Origin: Mesorhizobium kowhaii
Lineage (GTDB): Bacteria; Pseudomonadota; Alphaproteobacteria; Rhizobiales; Rhizobiaceae
Length of the DNA stretch: 64,000 bases
Direction of reading: 5' to 3'
Assembly (NCBI RefSeq): GCF_003253745.1
Contig: NZ_MZXV01000062.1
Span: 248,001-312,000 of the forward strand
Shown here: in pieces, positions 8,789 to 17,835 of the stretch
Position numbering within the stretch: position 1 is the stretch's first letter
How the letters are laid out: every line of letters starts with the position of its first letter
Notes under the pieces: generated by a model
What the model saw: the letters and a program-made list of their open reading frames with translations, nothing else
Database searches by the model: none
What the model was told of the DNA's origin: nothing
Program-made: the position numbers and the translations under genes

Positions 8789-9646
8789 ATGGACAAACGA
8801 GATCTGTCGGCAGTCTTTCGGGAGCGTCTGAAGCTGCTCCTGACAAGGTCCGATCTTAACCAGTCAGCATTCGCGACCGCGGTCGGCATCGATCGGTCGG
8901 CATTGTCGCAGCTGCTGTCGGGCGCCTCGACACGCCTGCCCCGGGCGGAAACGCTGCTCAACATCGCCGCCGAGTTCAAGGTGTCGCTCGACTGGCTGCT
9001 CGGCCTCAGCCAGGACGAGGGTGTCACCGGTGAAATCCGCGAAAGCCTGGAGATCGAGGAAGCGCGCGATGGTTTCGACCGCACGCTGCTGGCAAAATGG
9101 TTCGCCGAGGCGGCCGGCACCAAGATCCGCTATGTACCGGCCGGCATTCCCGATCTTCTGCGAACACACGCGCTCGTCGACTACGAAGCCAACATCACCA
9201 ACAGAAGCCGTCTGACGCAGGCCAACGAAACCCAATACCGCATCGACTATAACCGGCGCCCGGAAACCGACATGGAAGTCTGCATGCCGCGCCATACGCT
9301 GGAGATCTTCGCCCGCGGCCTGGGCGTGTGGGACCGTTTTCCGGAGGTCGACCGCCGACAACAACTCGCCCATATGGCAACGCTGCTTGACGATCTCTAC
9401 CCGACCTTCCGCCTGTTTCTCTATGACGGCCGCATGCGCTACTCCATTCCCCTCACCATCTTCGGCCCCTATCGGGCGGCCATTTATGTCGGCGACATGT
9501 ATGTGGTGCTGAACGCTACCCAGCCGGTCCAGGCCCTGACCCAGCATTTCGACAATCTGATCCGTGCCGCCGACGTCAACCCGCATGAGGCCGCCGCCTT
9601 CGCGCGCAATCTGGCTGACATGTCGTTCGCATCAGGCTCTGCCTGA
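8789..9646 (+). CDS. XRE-family helix-turn-helix transcriptional regulator
   Basis: A 285-residue protein. Residues about 7-75 form a Cro/CI-type helix-turn-helix (SDLNQSAFATAVGIDRSALSQ). The long C-terminal part, about 200 residues, is not a cupin and has no obvious catalytic motif; it may sense a ligand. ATG 8789 was chosen because it directly precedes the conserved MDKRDLSAVFRERLK start; a TTG 39 bp upstream is unlikely. Divergence from the desaturase suggests it regulates that gene, and perhaps itself. The ligand is unknown. Confidence 0.85.
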   Translation: MDKRDLSAVFRERLKLLLTRSDLNQSAFATAVGIDRSALSQLLSGASTRLPRAETLLNIAAEFKVSLDWLLGLSQDEGVTGEIRESLEIEEARDGFDRTLLAKWFAEAAGTKIRYVPAGIPDLLRTHALVDYEANITNRSRLTQANETQYRIDYNRRPETDMEVCMPRHTLEIFARGLGVWDRFPEVDRRQQLAHMATLLDDLYPTFRLFLYDGRMRYSIPLTIFGPYRAAIYVGDMYVVLNATQPVQALTQHFDNLIRAADVNPHEAAAFARNLADMSFASGSA

Positions 9647-9723
9647 TCGACGGCAATCGTGGTCGTCTGAATGGCCCTTGGCCATCGAAATGGCCGAGGG
9701 CGCCACCGCTATTTCATTGACTA

Positions 9724-9745
9724 CACATAAAGACTTCTTTATATC
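9724..9745 (+). promoter_or_regulatory. Palindromic operator (ATAAAGA-N2-TCTTTAT), copy 1
   Basis: The arms ATAAAGA (9727-9733) and TCTTTAT (9736-9742) are perfectly inverted around CT. The right arm TCTTTATATC is identical over 10 bases to the copy at 27752-27773. It ends 18 bp before the Bmt-like gene start. The position and the methionine-cycle neighbour suggest repression by an ArsR-type SAM-cycle regulator such as SahR; that name is inference. Confidence 0.7.
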
Positions 9746-9763
9746 CTTATTCGAATTCAAAAC

Positions 9764-10801
9764 ATGAAAGCCAATCCGATGACGACGACCAACCCTATCG
9801 ATGCGCTGCTGGCTGAAAAGGGCGTGCTGCTGGCCGATGGCGCCACCGGCACCAACCTCTTCGCCATGGGGCTCGAAGCTGGCGAAGCGCCGGAGCTGCT
9901 GAACGAGACGGCGCCCGACACCATCACCAGCCTGCATCAGAATTTCGTCGATGCCGGTGCCGACATCATCCTCACCAATTCCTTTGGTGGCACCCGTCAC
10001 CGGCTGAAGCTGCACCATGCGCAGGACCGCGCACATGTGCTGAACAAGCGCGCCGCCGAGCTCGCCCGTGCCGTCGCCGATAAGGCCGGCCGCAAGGTGA
10101 TCGTCGCCGGCTCCGTCGGTCCGACCGGCGAATTGCTGGTACCGCTCGGTGCCATGACCTATGACGAGGCAGTCGATGCCTTTGCCGAACAGATCGAGGG
10201 TCTCAAGGCCGGTGGTGCAGAAGTCGCCTGGATCGAGACCATGTCGGCTCCCGACGAGATCCGCGCCGCCGCAGAGGCCGCTATTCGTGTCGGCTTGCCT
10301 TACACCTACACCGGTTCTTTCGACACCGCCGGCCGCACCATGATGGGCCTGCTGCCGAAGGACATCCATGGCGTCACCGACGGGCTGTCGCAGGCGCCGC
10401 TCGGCGTCGGTGCCAATTGCGGCGTCGGCGCTTCCGACATCCTGGCCTCGCTGCTCGACATGACCGAGGCGAAGCCGGAGGCGACTGTCATCGTCAAGGG
10501 CAATTGCGGCATTCCCGAATTCCGCGGCACCGAAATCCATTATTCCGGCACCCCGGAACTGATGGCCGACTATGTCAGGCTTGCCGTCGATGCCGGCGCG
10601 AAGATCGTCGGCGGCTGCTGCGGCACCTCGTTCCAGCACCTTGCCGCGATGCGCAAGGCACTCGACGCGCACACCAAGGCAGACCGTCCGACTGTTGGCG
10701 CCATTGTCGAGCGTATCGGTCCGATGCGCAACAAGGTGGCGACGGAAAACACCGCCGAGACCAGCGAAGCCCGCCGCGAGCGGCGTCGCAGCCGGGCCTG
10801 A
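9764..10801 (+). CDS. bmt: Betaine/homocysteine S-methyltransferase family protein
   Basis: This 345-residue protein has the homocysteine S-methyltransferase barrel: LLADGATGTNLF near the start, the first zinc cysteine in ANCGVG and the paired zinc cysteines in GGCCGTS near the C-terminus. Such enzymes move a methyl group from betaine, S-methylmethionine or another donor to homocysteine, giving methionine. A betaine-homocysteine methyltransferase (Bmt) is known from Sinorhizobium meliloti, and the context of methylated-amine genes favours that assignment here. A corrinoid-linked role is also conceivable. An internal ATG at 9779 is an alternative start. The C-terminus ends in a basic RRERRRSRA tail. 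Confidence 0.82.
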   Translation: MKANPMTTTNPIDALLAEKGVLLADGATGTNLFAMGLEAGEAPELLNETAPDTITSLHQNFVDAGADIILTNSFGGTRHRLKLHHAQDRAHVLNKRAAELARAVADKAGRKVIVAGSVGPTGELLVPLGAMTYDEAVDAFAEQIEGLKAGGAEVAWIETMSAPDEIRAAAEAAIRVGLPYTYTGSFDTAGRTMMGLLPKDIHGVTDGLSQAPLGVGANCGVGASDILASLLDMTEAKPEATVIVKGNCGIPEFRGTEIHYSGTPELMADYVRLAVDAGAKIVGGCCGTSFQHLAAMRKALDAHTKADRPTVGAIVERIGPMRNKVATENTAETSEARRERRRSRA

Positions 10802-10816
10802 CCTTGTCGTCTCTGG

Positions 10817-11065
10817 TTATTCGCTGTTGTCGGCGTAGCTCGACTGCGCCGACTTGAAATCGGTGCTGGCACCAGCTGCTGTATCGCCGCGCATCGTCAT
10901 CAGCGCGCCGGATGCGCTGGGGTCGGTGATCTGCTCCAGCATGACGCGAAAGCGGTCATTGTTCAGCGCTGACAAGGCGGTGTGACGCGCTTGTGCGACA
11001 TCGTCGCTGATGCGCCTGGATTCCGCCGACGGCGCGGACGAAGCCGCCGATCCTAGTGCCGGCAT
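10817..11065 (-). CDS. Small hypothetical protein
   Basis: An 82-residue reading frame beginning MPALGSAASSAPSAESRR, with a helical middle (ISDDVAQARHTALSALNNDRFRVMLEQITD) and a polar Ser/Asp-rich end. No known domain is recognised. Codon usage is like the neighbours, but the frame is short. A longer start at a TTG (11125) exists. It is convergent with the Bmt-like gene, with 15 bp between their ends. Confidence 0.4.
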   Translation of the reverse strand: MPALGSAASSAPSAESRRISDDVAQARHTALSALNNDRFRVMLEQITDPSASGALMTMRGDTAAGASTDFKSAQSSYADNSE

Positions 11066-11194
11066 ATCTCGTGATATCGAGTTCGCAACAGTCCTGATCA
11101 GCAATTCCGGCCCCCTCAAGCCCAAACATCAGCCTCTACGTAACAAGAGGAAATTGCGATCATGTACCGGAAATCCAACGCAATTTAACAATCC

Positions 11195-11234
11195 GCAAAA
11201 AAAGGCCGGCAAGGGAAGAATCCCTCGCCGGCCT
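11195..11234 (-). terminator. Rho-independent terminator after the vWA gene
   Basis: A 14-bp stem with one mismatch (11203-11216 with 11221-11234, core GGCCGGC/GCCGGCC) is followed, in minus-strand orientation, by a run of T (the A-run at 11197-11203). It sits about 70 bp past the stop of the minus-strand vWA gene. Confidence 0.8.
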
Positions 11235-11306
11235 GCCTCACCCGCCCGTGGGTCGGTTTCCCGTATCAGAACGATCCCATCTGAAAGAAACCGGCCGTCA
11301 TCACCA

Positions 11307-13439
11307 CTACCGATTACCGCCCAGCGCCGAGGCAAGGCGCACAAGCGAGAGGAACTCGGACCTGTACCCAAACGGGTCGGCTCCTCGAGCGGCAGTGGCG
11401 ATCTCCATGATCTTGTCGTAACCGAACTTCGCGGTCGCATCCTCGTCGCGCAGCTTCTGGCCGAAGGCCGCGACTGCCACGGAGAAGCGCTGGTCGGTGC
11501 TGGCCTGGTCGAAGGACGCTACCTCGTTGGCCGAAGTCACAGGCGTGGTGATCAGCTTCGAGACGTCCTCGTTGGGCAGCTTGTAGCGGATCTTGACGAA
11601 GGCATATTCGCCCGCATTGGCGACGCCGCCATTGTCCACCGACGCCTGACCGTAACGCAGCGGATCGATCTGCTCGCCACCGCTGCCCTTCGGCGTGATC
11701 TCGTAGATCGCGGTGACCGAATGACCGGAGCCGATATCGCCGGCATCGACGCGGTCATTGTTGAAATCCTCGCGGTTCAAAGCCCGGGTCTCGTAGCCGA
11801 TCAGGCGATATTCCGAGACCTTGTTCGGGTTGAACTCGACCTGGATCTTCACATCCTTGGCGATGGTGAACAGCGTCGAGGAGGCATCCTCGACCAGCAC
11901 CTTTTCGGCTTCGGCGAGCGTGTCGATATAGGCGGCGGTGCCATTGCCGTTCTGGGCGATGGTCTGCATCATCTGGTCGTTCAGATTGCCGCGGCCAAAG
12001 CCGAACACCGACAGGAAGACACCGGTCTTGCGCTCCTTCTCGATCAACCGCTTCAGATCGTCGTCGTCGCTCTGGCCAACATTGAAGTCGCCATCGGTGG
12101 CGAGCATCACCCGGTTGACGCCGTCCTTGACGAACGATTGCTGGGCAAGTCTGTAGGCTTCCTTGATGCCGGCCTCGCCGGCCGTCGAGCCGCCTGGCTG
12201 CAAATTGTCGATGGCATTGAGGATCTTGTCCTTCTCGGCAGCCTTGGTCGGCATCAGCACGGTGCCGGCGTCACCCGCATAAGTGACGATCGAGATCGTG
12301 TCGTCTGCCTTCAGCTTGCCGACCAGCAGCCGGAAAGCCGACTTGAGCAGCGGCAGCTTGTCCGGCTCGTCCATCGAGCCCGAGACGTCGATCAGGAAGA
12401 CCAGATTGGCCTTCGGCTGCTCGGTCGGCTTGACGTCAAAACCCTTGATGGCGACATGCATCAGCTTGGTATGCGTGTTCCACGGCGTCGGCATGACGCT
12501 GACCGTCGAGTTGAACGGCGTCGTGGCGGAGTCCGGCCCCTTCCAGTCATAGGGGAAGTAGTTGATCATCTCCTCGACGCGAACCGTGTCGGCCTGCGGC
12601 ACGAACCCTTCCTTCAGCGAACGCCGCACGAAGGAATAGGAAGCGGTATCGACGTCGATCGAGAAGGTCGAGACCGGGTCTTCGAGCGCGGCATGCACCG
12701 GATTGGTCTTGAAATCCTCGATGCGGTCGCGGTTTTCCTCTTGCTGGGGCACCTGATCGGCCGGCGTCATCGCAGGCTGCTGCGGCGCCATCAGCTTGGA
12801 CTCGGCCGGCTTGAGACCCCCTGACACCCTGGGCGCGCTCACAGTGCCATCCAGCGCGAACTCGCCCGTCGGGGCTGGCGCCGACTTGTAAGCCTGCAAA
12901 GTGCGCGCCACACCACGTCCCAGCGCATTCTGCTGTGCACCGCCGACAGCAACGGTCGATTCGGATTTCGGCGGCGAGGCCGGCGCGACAAGCGCATCGG
13001 TGGCGTCGCGGCTTTCCACATCCGCGTCGGCCTTCTTGTCTTTCTCCAGCTCGGTGCGGACCGGCTTGGGCTCGGTGGTCGTCGGCTTGAGGGTCGCCGG
13101 CTTGTCGGCCAGCGTTTCGGTGATCTTCTCGTCGCCGCCGAACTTGGGCGGCTGTTCCCTCAGCATATGGAAGGTGGCGTATCCGGCGATCGGCAGGGCG
13201 ACGAGCCCGGCAAGGGCCGGCGCGGCAATGAGTTTCTTTTGCATGATCTCGCTCCGGAGCTTTTGTGCTCGCTCTGTGAGACGAAGCCCGCCAACCGATC
13301 CTTGGGTGAGCGCCGAAATATTTTCCTGATCGTATGCGCGCAGGGCGGCCTCGAAGGCACGTGCCTTGGCGTCCTGGGTGGGCGCCGGTGCCGCGATGCC
13401 GCGCAGTCTGTTGAGTTCGTTGTCGTCGACCATGGTCAC
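11307..13439 (-). CDS. von Willebrand factor A domain protein (YfbK-like)
   Basis: A 710-residue protein. Residues 1-65 are a cytoplasmic charged segment. A hydrophobic helix (IAAPALAGLVALPIAGYATF) then anchors it in the membrane, followed by a Pro/Lys/Thr-rich linker. A VWA N-terminal module (STFSIDVDTASYSFVRRSL) leads into a vWA domain with the metal site DVSGSMDEP, and the DUF3520-like part fills the C-terminus. The start overlaps the stop of the sigma factor gene by 4 bases (ATGA), so the two are translationally coupled. The short N-terminal segment could act like an anti-sigma region; that is inference. Confidence 0.88.
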   Translation of the reverse strand: MTMVDDNELNRLRGIAAPAPTQDAKARAFEAALRAYDQENISALTQGSVGGLRLTERAQKLRSEIMQKKLIAAPALAGLVALPIAGYATFHMLREQPPKFGGDEKITETLADKPATLKPTTTEPKPVRTELEKDKKADADVESRDATDALVAPASPPKSESTVAVGGAQQNALGRGVARTLQAYKSAPAPTGEFALDGTVSAPRVSGGLKPAESKLMAPQQPAMTPADQVPQQEENRDRIEDFKTNPVHAALEDPVSTFSIDVDTASYSFVRRSLKEGFVPQADTVRVEEMINYFPYDWKGPDSATTPFNSTVSVMPTPWNTHTKLMHVAIKGFDVKPTEQPKANLVFLIDVSGSMDEPDKLPLLKSAFRLLVGKLKADDTISIVTYAGDAGTVLMPTKAAEKDKILNAIDNLQPGGSTAGEAGIKEAYRLAQQSFVKDGVNRVMLATDGDFNVGQSDDDDLKRLIEKERKTGVFLSVFGFGRGNLNDQMMQTIAQNGNGTAAYIDTLAEAEKVLVEDASSTLFTIAKDVKIQVEFNPNKVSEYRLIGYETRALNREDFNNDRVDAGDIGSGHSVTAIYEITPKGSGGEQIDPLRYGQASVDNGGVANAGEYAFVKIRYKLPNEDVSKLITTPVTSANEVASFDQASTDQRFSVAVAAFGQKLRDEDATAKFGYDKIMEIATAARGADPFGYRSEFLSLVRLASALGGNR

Positions 13440-13999
13440 ACTTCCCCGGCCGAGCGCATCAGCGTCTTCAGCCGTTTCTTCGCTTCATGGATGTGCCAGG
13501 AAACCGTCGTCTCCGAGATCGCCATCGCCTCGGCGGCGGCCGCGTGGCTCAAGCCCTCGCCATAGACCAGCAGAACGGCGTCGCGCTGCTTGTCCGGCAG
13601 TTGCCGCACCGCCACCCACAATGCTTCGGCCGGGTCTTCCGGTTCGGCCGAAGCCTCGCCCGAGATCAGCGCGTGAACGCTGTAGGCCTCTGTCTTGGCC
13701 ATGTCGCGGGCGGACTTGCGCATCATGTCGCGCGCGGCGTTCAGGGTCACGGAGTAGAGCCATGTCGTGAAGGCGCCGCCGCCGCGATAGTCGCGGATCG
13801 CCCGGCCGAGCCGGACGCAGACTTCCTGGGCGATGTCTTCGGCATCGGCCTTCTTGCCGCACCAGCGATAGGCGGCGCGATAGACGAAGTCGTAGTGCCG
13901 TTCCAGCAATTTGCCGAAGGCCCCCCTGTCTCCGCCCTTCGCCCGTCCGATCAGTTCGGCGTCGGAGGCTTCGCTCTCATCCAGCATCATCGCCATCAT
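13436..13999 (-). CDS. ECF-type RNA polymerase sigma factor
   Basis: A 187-residue sigma-70 family member with region 2 (FGKLLERHYDFVYRAAYRW and the DAEDIAQEVCVRLG helix) and region 4 (LPDKQRDAVLLVYGEGLSHAAAAEAM followed by the ETTVSWHIHEAKKRLK recognition helix). The size and lack of regions 1 and 3 mark it as an extracytoplasmic function sigma factor. It is the first gene of a two-gene unit with the membrane vWA protein. The start cluster MMAMM leaves the exact initiation codon uncertain by a few residues. Confidence 0.9.
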   Translation of the reverse strand: MMAMMLDESEASDAELIGRAKGGDRGAFGKLLERHYDFVYRAAYRWCGKKADAEDIAQEVCVRLGRAIRDYRGGGAFTTWLYSVTLNAARDMMRKSARDMAKTEAYSVHALISGEASAEPEDPAEALWVAVRQLPDKQRDAVLLVYGEGLSHAAAAEAMAISETTVSWHIHEAKKRLKTLMRSAGEV

Positions 14000-14090
14000 T
14001 TGCCTGTTGGACGAAGGCTAATGGCGATTCCTTGGGGCAATGGAAAGATTTTTTTGGAAACGGGCAGATAGCGGCCATCGCTGCCTCTGC

Positions 14091-14119
14091 TTGACAAATA
14101 CATATCTCCGCGGTTATAC
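14091..14119 (+). promoter_or_regulatory. Sigma-70 promoter of the ArsR operon
   Basis: TTGACA (14091-14096) and TTATAC (14114-14119) are separated by 17 bp, a near-consensus promoter, ending 34 bp before the ArsR gene start. It lies in a local AT-rich stretch unlike the coding DNA around it. The regulator may bind over it to repress its own operon. Confidence 0.75.
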
Positions 14120-14153
14120 GTCAATCAATAGCCGCCGAGTTATCGATCCCAAA

Positions 14154-14477
14154 ATGACCAACGCTCACGATGTCCTCTTCAGAACGCTCTCCGATCCGAC
14201 GCGTCGGGCGATCTTCGAACGCCTGTGCCGGGAAGGCGAGCAGACGGTCGGCGCTCTGACAGCTCAGTCCGGGGTCTCGCAACCGGCCGTGTCAAAGCAT
14301 CTCGGCGTGCTCAGGCAGGCCGGACTGGTCCGCGACCGCCATGAGGGACGGCAGACCCATTACAGCGCCCAACTCGGCGCGCTTGCGCCGCTGACTGACT
14401 GGACAAACCAGATGAATGCGTTCTGGCAAAGCCGGTTCGACGACCTCGAAGATCTGCTAAAAAGAATGGACCAATGA
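14154..14477 (+). CDS. ArsR-family transcriptional regulator
   Basis: A 107-residue winged-helix protein with the family segments LSDPTRRAIFERL and SGVSQPAVSKHLGVLRQAGLV. No clustered metal-binding cysteines are seen, so it is not a metal sensor of the classical type. It is paired by a 4-base ATGA overlap with an SRPBCC (AHSA1) protein, an arrangement common in actinobacteria and rhizobia, where the regulator represses the pair. It begins a same-strand run of six genes ending at 16545. Confidence 0.9.
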   Translation: MTNAHDVLFRTLSDPTRRAIFERLCREGEQTVGALTAQSGVSQPAVSKHLGVLRQAGLVRDRHEGRQTHYSAQLGALAPLTDWTNQMNAFWQSRFDDLEDLLKRMDQ

Positions 14478-14899
14478 CCAACATTGCGACCGAAACGCGC
14501 TCCGTCGTTGTCGAACGGGAGATACCTCATCCGCCGGAAAAGATCTGGCGCGCGCTCACCCAACCGCATTTGATCGAGGAGTGGCTGATGAAGAATGATT
14601 TCAAGCCAGTCGCGGGTCACCGTTTCAATCTGCGAAAGGACCCGCAGCCTGACGTGAGCATTGTTGTTGACTGTCAGGTAACAGCAGTCGAGCCGAACAA
14701 AACACTGTCCTACACCTGGCAGGCCTATGGCCTCGAGAGTGTCGTCACCTGGACTCTCATGCCGACCAGCACGGGCACCCGATTGCGCATGGAACAGTCC
14801 GGCTTCCGGCCGGATCAGGAGCAAGCGTACCGGGGCGCGACGATTGGGTGGCGGCAGTACTTTGCAAACCTGAATCAGGTCCTGGCGCGGATAGATTGA
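14474..14899 (+). CDS. SRPBCC (AHSA1/START-like) domain protein
   Basis: A 141-residue protein with the hallmark N-terminal strand EREIPHPPEKIWRALTQPHLIEEWLM and the C-terminal helix IGWRQYFANLNQVL of the Bet v 1-like AHSA1 family. These bind hydrophobic ligands or act as co-chaperone-like proteins; a specific ligand is not predictable. It overlaps the ArsR stop by 4 bases and is the second gene of the operon. Confidence 0.88.
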   Translation: MTNIATETRSVVVEREIPHPPEKIWRALTQPHLIEEWLMKNDFKPVAGHRFNLRKDPQPDVSIVVDCQVTAVEPNKTLSYTWQAYGLESVVTWTLMPTSTGTRLRMEQSGFRPDQEQAYRGATIGWRQYFANLNQVLARID

Positions 14900-14947
14900 A
14901 CCGCCGGGCGGATAGCTGGGCTCGGCTCGTTTTGATGGGAGGTTCCA

Positions 14948-15169
14948 TTGGACTGGAACAAGTGGGTTCGGCAAATTCATCGCTGGCTGTCGATCATATT
15001 TACGCTGACCGTCATCGCCAACTTCGTCGCCATGGCATTGGGACAACCTCCCGCCTGGATTGTCTACTCGCCGCTCTTGCCGCTCTTCTTGCTGCTGTTC
15101 AGTGGCTTGTACATGTTCGTGCTGCCGTATGCCGCCAAGGGGCGCAGCGGGCAGCGTGCGGGCGGATAG
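14948..15169 (+). CDS. Small two-helix membrane protein
   Basis: A 73-residue protein with two hydrophobic helices (SIIFTLTVIANFVAMALG and IVYSPLLPLFLLLFSGLYMFVL) linked by a short polar loop, ending in a basic tail. It starts at TTG 14948, supported by the strong GGGAGG ribosome site six bases upstream. It lies inside the ArsR operon. The family is uncertain. Confidence 0.75.
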   Translation: MDWNKWVRQIHRWLSIIFTLTVIANFVAMALGQPPAWIVYSPLLPLFLLLFSGLYMFVLPYAAKGRSGQRAGG

Positions 15170-15170
15170 G

Positions 15171-15629
15171 ATGGGTAGAATGGCCAAGACGCAGGGGCAA
15201 TCGACCAAGGTCGCAGCCAAGGCTGCACCGGTCCTGCTCTCGGGCGGCAACCCGCAAATCGCGAAGGGAGATGGCGACGCCCCGGTGCAGGCCTACATCG
15301 CTGCAATGCCGGGCTGGAAGCGCGGCCTCGGCGAGCGCCTCGACGCAGTCATCGTGCGCAATGTGCCTGATGCACGCAAAGCCGTGAGATGGAATTCGCC
15401 GTTCTACGGCATCGAGGGCCAAGGCTGGTTCGTCACGTTCCATGTCCTGACCCACTACGTGAAGGTGACCTTCTTCAGCGGCATGTCGTTGCGACCGGTC
15501 CCGCCCGGCGGAACGGCGAAAAGCAAGGACGCACGCTGGATCGACATCCGCGAAGGCGACGAGTTCGACGAGGCGCAGATGGCGGACTGGGTGAAGCAGG
15601 CCGCCGCCCTGCCCGGCTGGATCTCGTAG
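15171..15629 (+). CDS. DUF1801 domain protein
   Basis: A 152-residue protein with a DUF1801/YdhG-like core: AYIAAMPGWKRGLGERLDAVI, KAVRWNSPFYG, the GWFVTFHVLTHYVKVTFF strand pair and a C-terminal ADWVKQAAAL helix. The biochemical role of DUF1801 proteins is unknown. ATG 15171 or ATG 15180 could be the start. It belongs to the ArsR operon, which carries a second DUF1801 gene at 16153. Confidence 0.85.
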   Translation: MGRMAKTQGQSTKVAAKAAPVLLSGGNPQIAKGDGDAPVQAYIAAMPGWKRGLGERLDAVIVRNVPDARKAVRWNSPFYGIEGQGWFVTFHVLTHYVKVTFFSGMSLRPVPPGGTAKSKDARWIDIREGDEFDEAQMADWVKQAAALPGWIS

Positions 15630-15717
15630 CCGCAGCAGCGGACTTGATTGAAGCCTGCCAGCACAATTCAAAACCACGCCCTGCCGACAGGGCGAACACT
15701 ACAGAGGAGAAATAGCG

Positions 15718-16110
15718 ATGAAGATCAAGCTCACCAGCATCTATGTGGACAACCAGGAAAACGCCCTGCGCTTCTATACCGACGTGCTGGGCCTCACCAA
15801 GAAGGCCGACTTTAGCAATGGGCCCTATCGCTGGCTGACCGTGGCCTCGGCCGAAGAGCCTGATGGAACCGAGCTGCAACTCGCGCTCAACGACAACCCG
15901 GCCGCCAAGGCCTATCAGCAAGCCATCTTCAAGCAGGGTCAGCCCGCGGTCATGTTCTTCACCGACGACGTCAAGGGCGACTACGAGCGCATCAAGGCGA
16001 GCGGCGGCGAGTTCGCCATGCCGCCGACCGAGGTGACCGGCTCGACCATCGCTCAATTGAACGACACCTGCGGCAACCTCGTTCAGATCACCCAGCTGGC
16101 GCGCTGGTAA
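15718..16110 (+). CDS. VOC (glyoxalase/bleomycin resistance-type) family protein
   Basis: A 130-residue vicinal-oxygen-chelate protein with two paired beta-alpha-beta-beta-beta units: KLTSIYVDNQENALRFYTDVLG at the start and FFTDDVKGDYERIKASGG in the second half. Members are metal-dependent lyases, dioxygenases or antibiotic-binding proteins; the activity here is not determinable. A GGAG site sits before ATG 15718. It lies in the ArsR operon. Confidence 0.88.
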   Translation: MKIKLTSIYVDNQENALRFYTDVLGLTKKADFSNGPYRWLTVASAEEPDGTELQLALNDNPAAKAYQQAIFKQGQPAVMFFTDDVKGDYERIKASGGEFAMPPTEVTGSTIAQLNDTCGNLVQITQLARW

Positions 16111-16152
16111 CGGTCGGCAGTTGAAACGCGTCGAGACAGAGGAAGGCACCCA

Positions 16153-16545
16153 ATGACTGCATCGCAACAGATCGACCAGTTGATCGCAGGCCTCACGGAC
16201 TGGCGTGGCAAGACGCTCGCCGGCGTCCGCAAGGCCATTCTTGAAGTCGATGGCGAGATCATCGAGGAGTGGAAGTGGATGGGCAGCCCGGTGTGGTCTC
16301 GCGACGGAATGATTGCCGTCGGCAACGCCCACAAGGACAAGGTGAAGCTGACCTTTTCCCACGGCGCCAGCCTGCCGGATCCCGAAAAGCTCTTCAATGC
16401 GGGTTTTGGCGGCAAGGTGTGGCGGGCGATCGATCTTTCAGAGGGCGATGCGCTGGATGAGCGCGCACTGAAAGACCTCGTCCGGTCCGCCATCGATTAC
16501 AACCAGGGCAAAAAGAAGAAGAAGAAAGTGCCGTCGGGCGCCTGA
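16153..16545 (+). CDS. DUF1801 domain protein, second copy
   Basis: A 130-residue DUF1801 protein: IDQLIAGLTDWRGKTLAGVRKAI, EEWKWMGSPVWSRDGMIAVG and VKLTFSHGASLPD. It is a distant paralogue of the product at 15171-15629. The C-terminus is strikingly basic (GKKKKKKVPSGA). It is the last gene of the ArsR-led operon and ends 6 bp before the convergent flavoprotein gene. Confidence 0.87.
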   Translation: MTASQQIDQLIAGLTDWRGKTLAGVRKAILEVDGEIIEEWKWMGSPVWSRDGMIAVGNAHKDKVKLTFSHGASLPDPEKLFNAGFGGKVWRAIDLSEGDALDERALKDLVRSAIDYNQGKKKKKKVPSGA

Positions 16546-16551
16546 GCGAAA

Positions 16552-17730
16552 CTAGGCCGCCTGCCCCGCGACCCAGCCCGACGACCACGCCCACTGGAAA
16601 TTATAGCCGCCCAGCCAGCCCGTGACATCGACGACTTCGCCGATGAAGAACAGGCCCGGCACGGACTTCGCCTGCATCGTCTTCTGGTCGAGTCCGTTGG
16701 TGTCGACCCCGCCAAGCGTCACTTCGGCTGTACGGTAGCCCTCCGAACCGGCCGGCTTGATGCGCCAGTCGTTGACCGCCGCGGCGATGGTTTTGGTCTG
16801 GGCGTCTGAAAGATCGGCGAGGTTGCCGTCGATCCCGGTGCGCTCGGCGATCGACTGTGCGAGCCGTTTCGGCAGGTGATTTGCCAGCACCGTCTGCACC
16901 GCTTGCCGCCCGTTGCCGCGCTTGGCGGTACGAATGAGGTCCGCTACATCCACCCCCGGCAGCATGGCCATACGGATTTCGTCGCCCTCGCGCCAATAGG
17001 ACGATATCTGCAGGATGGACGGTCCGCTGACGCCGCGATGCGTGAACAGCATCGCTTCGGAAAACCGCGTCTTGCCGCAGGCGACTTCCGCTTCGACGGC
17101 ATTGCCGGCCAGGGGCGCCAGCCGCTCGAGTGTTTTTGCGTCGAAGGTCAGCGGTACCAGCGCCGGCCGCGTTTCGACAATGGCAAGGCCAAACCGTTCG
17201 GCAAGTTCGTAGCCGAAGCCCGTCGCCCCCATCTTGGGGATCGACTTGCCGCCGCACGCCACGACCAGGGACTGGCAAGTGACCGTGCCGGTGGAAAGGG
17301 TGAGCACAAACCCTTCCGCGGTTTTGCGGACATCCCCGACCTCTGTCGACAGTGCCAGCTCCACGCCCCTGCCGCGCATTTCCGCGACCAGCATGTCGAT
17401 GATCTGGCGTGCGGAGCCGTCGCAGAACAACTGCCCCAGCGTCTTTTCGTGATAGCCGATGCGGTGGCGTTCGACGAGCGCGATGAAATCGCGCTGCGTG
17501 TAGCGGCTAAGCGCCGAGATGCAGAAATGCGGATTGCCCGAGAGAAAGTTCTTCGGACTGGCATGGATGTTGGTGAAATTGCACCGGCCGCCGCCGGAGA
17601 TGCGGATCTTTTCGCCAGGCATCGCCGCGTGATCGAGGATCAGCACCGAACGGGCGCGCTTTGCCGTCTCCAAGGCGCACATCATTCCGGCAGCACCCGC
17701 GCCGATGATCACGACATCATAGGATTGCAT
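16552..17730 (-). CDS. HI0933-family FAD-dependent oxidoreductase
   Basis: A 392-residue flavoprotein of the HI0933/YhiN/BaiN group. The Rossmann motif VVIIGAGAAGMMCALETAK is at the N-terminus, GGGRCNFTN and ARALS-like segments follow, and the C-terminal LFFIGEVVDVTGWLGGYNFQWAWSSG closes the FAD site. The physiological electron donor and substrate of this family are poorly known. ATG 17730 is preferred since it immediately precedes the nucleotide-binding motif; a longer start would add 16 basic residues. Confidence 0.88.
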   Translation of the reverse strand: MQSYDVVIIGAGAAGMMCALETAKRARSVLILDHAAMPGEKIRISGGGRCNFTNIHASPKNFLSGNPHFCISALSRYTQRDFIALVERHRIGYHEKTLGQLFCDGSARQIIDMLVAEMRGRGVELALSTEVGDVRKTAEGFVLTLSTGTVTCQSLVVACGGKSIPKMGATGFGYELAERFGLAIVETRPALVPLTFDAKTLERLAPLAGNAVEAEVACGKTRFSEAMLFTHRGVSGPSILQISSYWREGDEIRMAMLPGVDVADLIRTAKRGNGRQAVQTVLANHLPKRLAQSIAERTGIDGNLADLSDAQTKTIAAAVNDWRIKPAGSEGYRTAEVTLGGVDTNGLDQKTMQAKSVPGLFFIGEVVDVTGWLGGYNFQWAWSSGWVAGQAA

Positions 17731-17835
17731 CAGGCTAAATCGTTCCCGCTGACGGCGCCCTTTTAGCAGGCGCGCCAATTCTGCAGTCTCTACCCGTTCG
17801 GTGCGACTGCAGGCAACGCCTCGATCGGCGTTTTA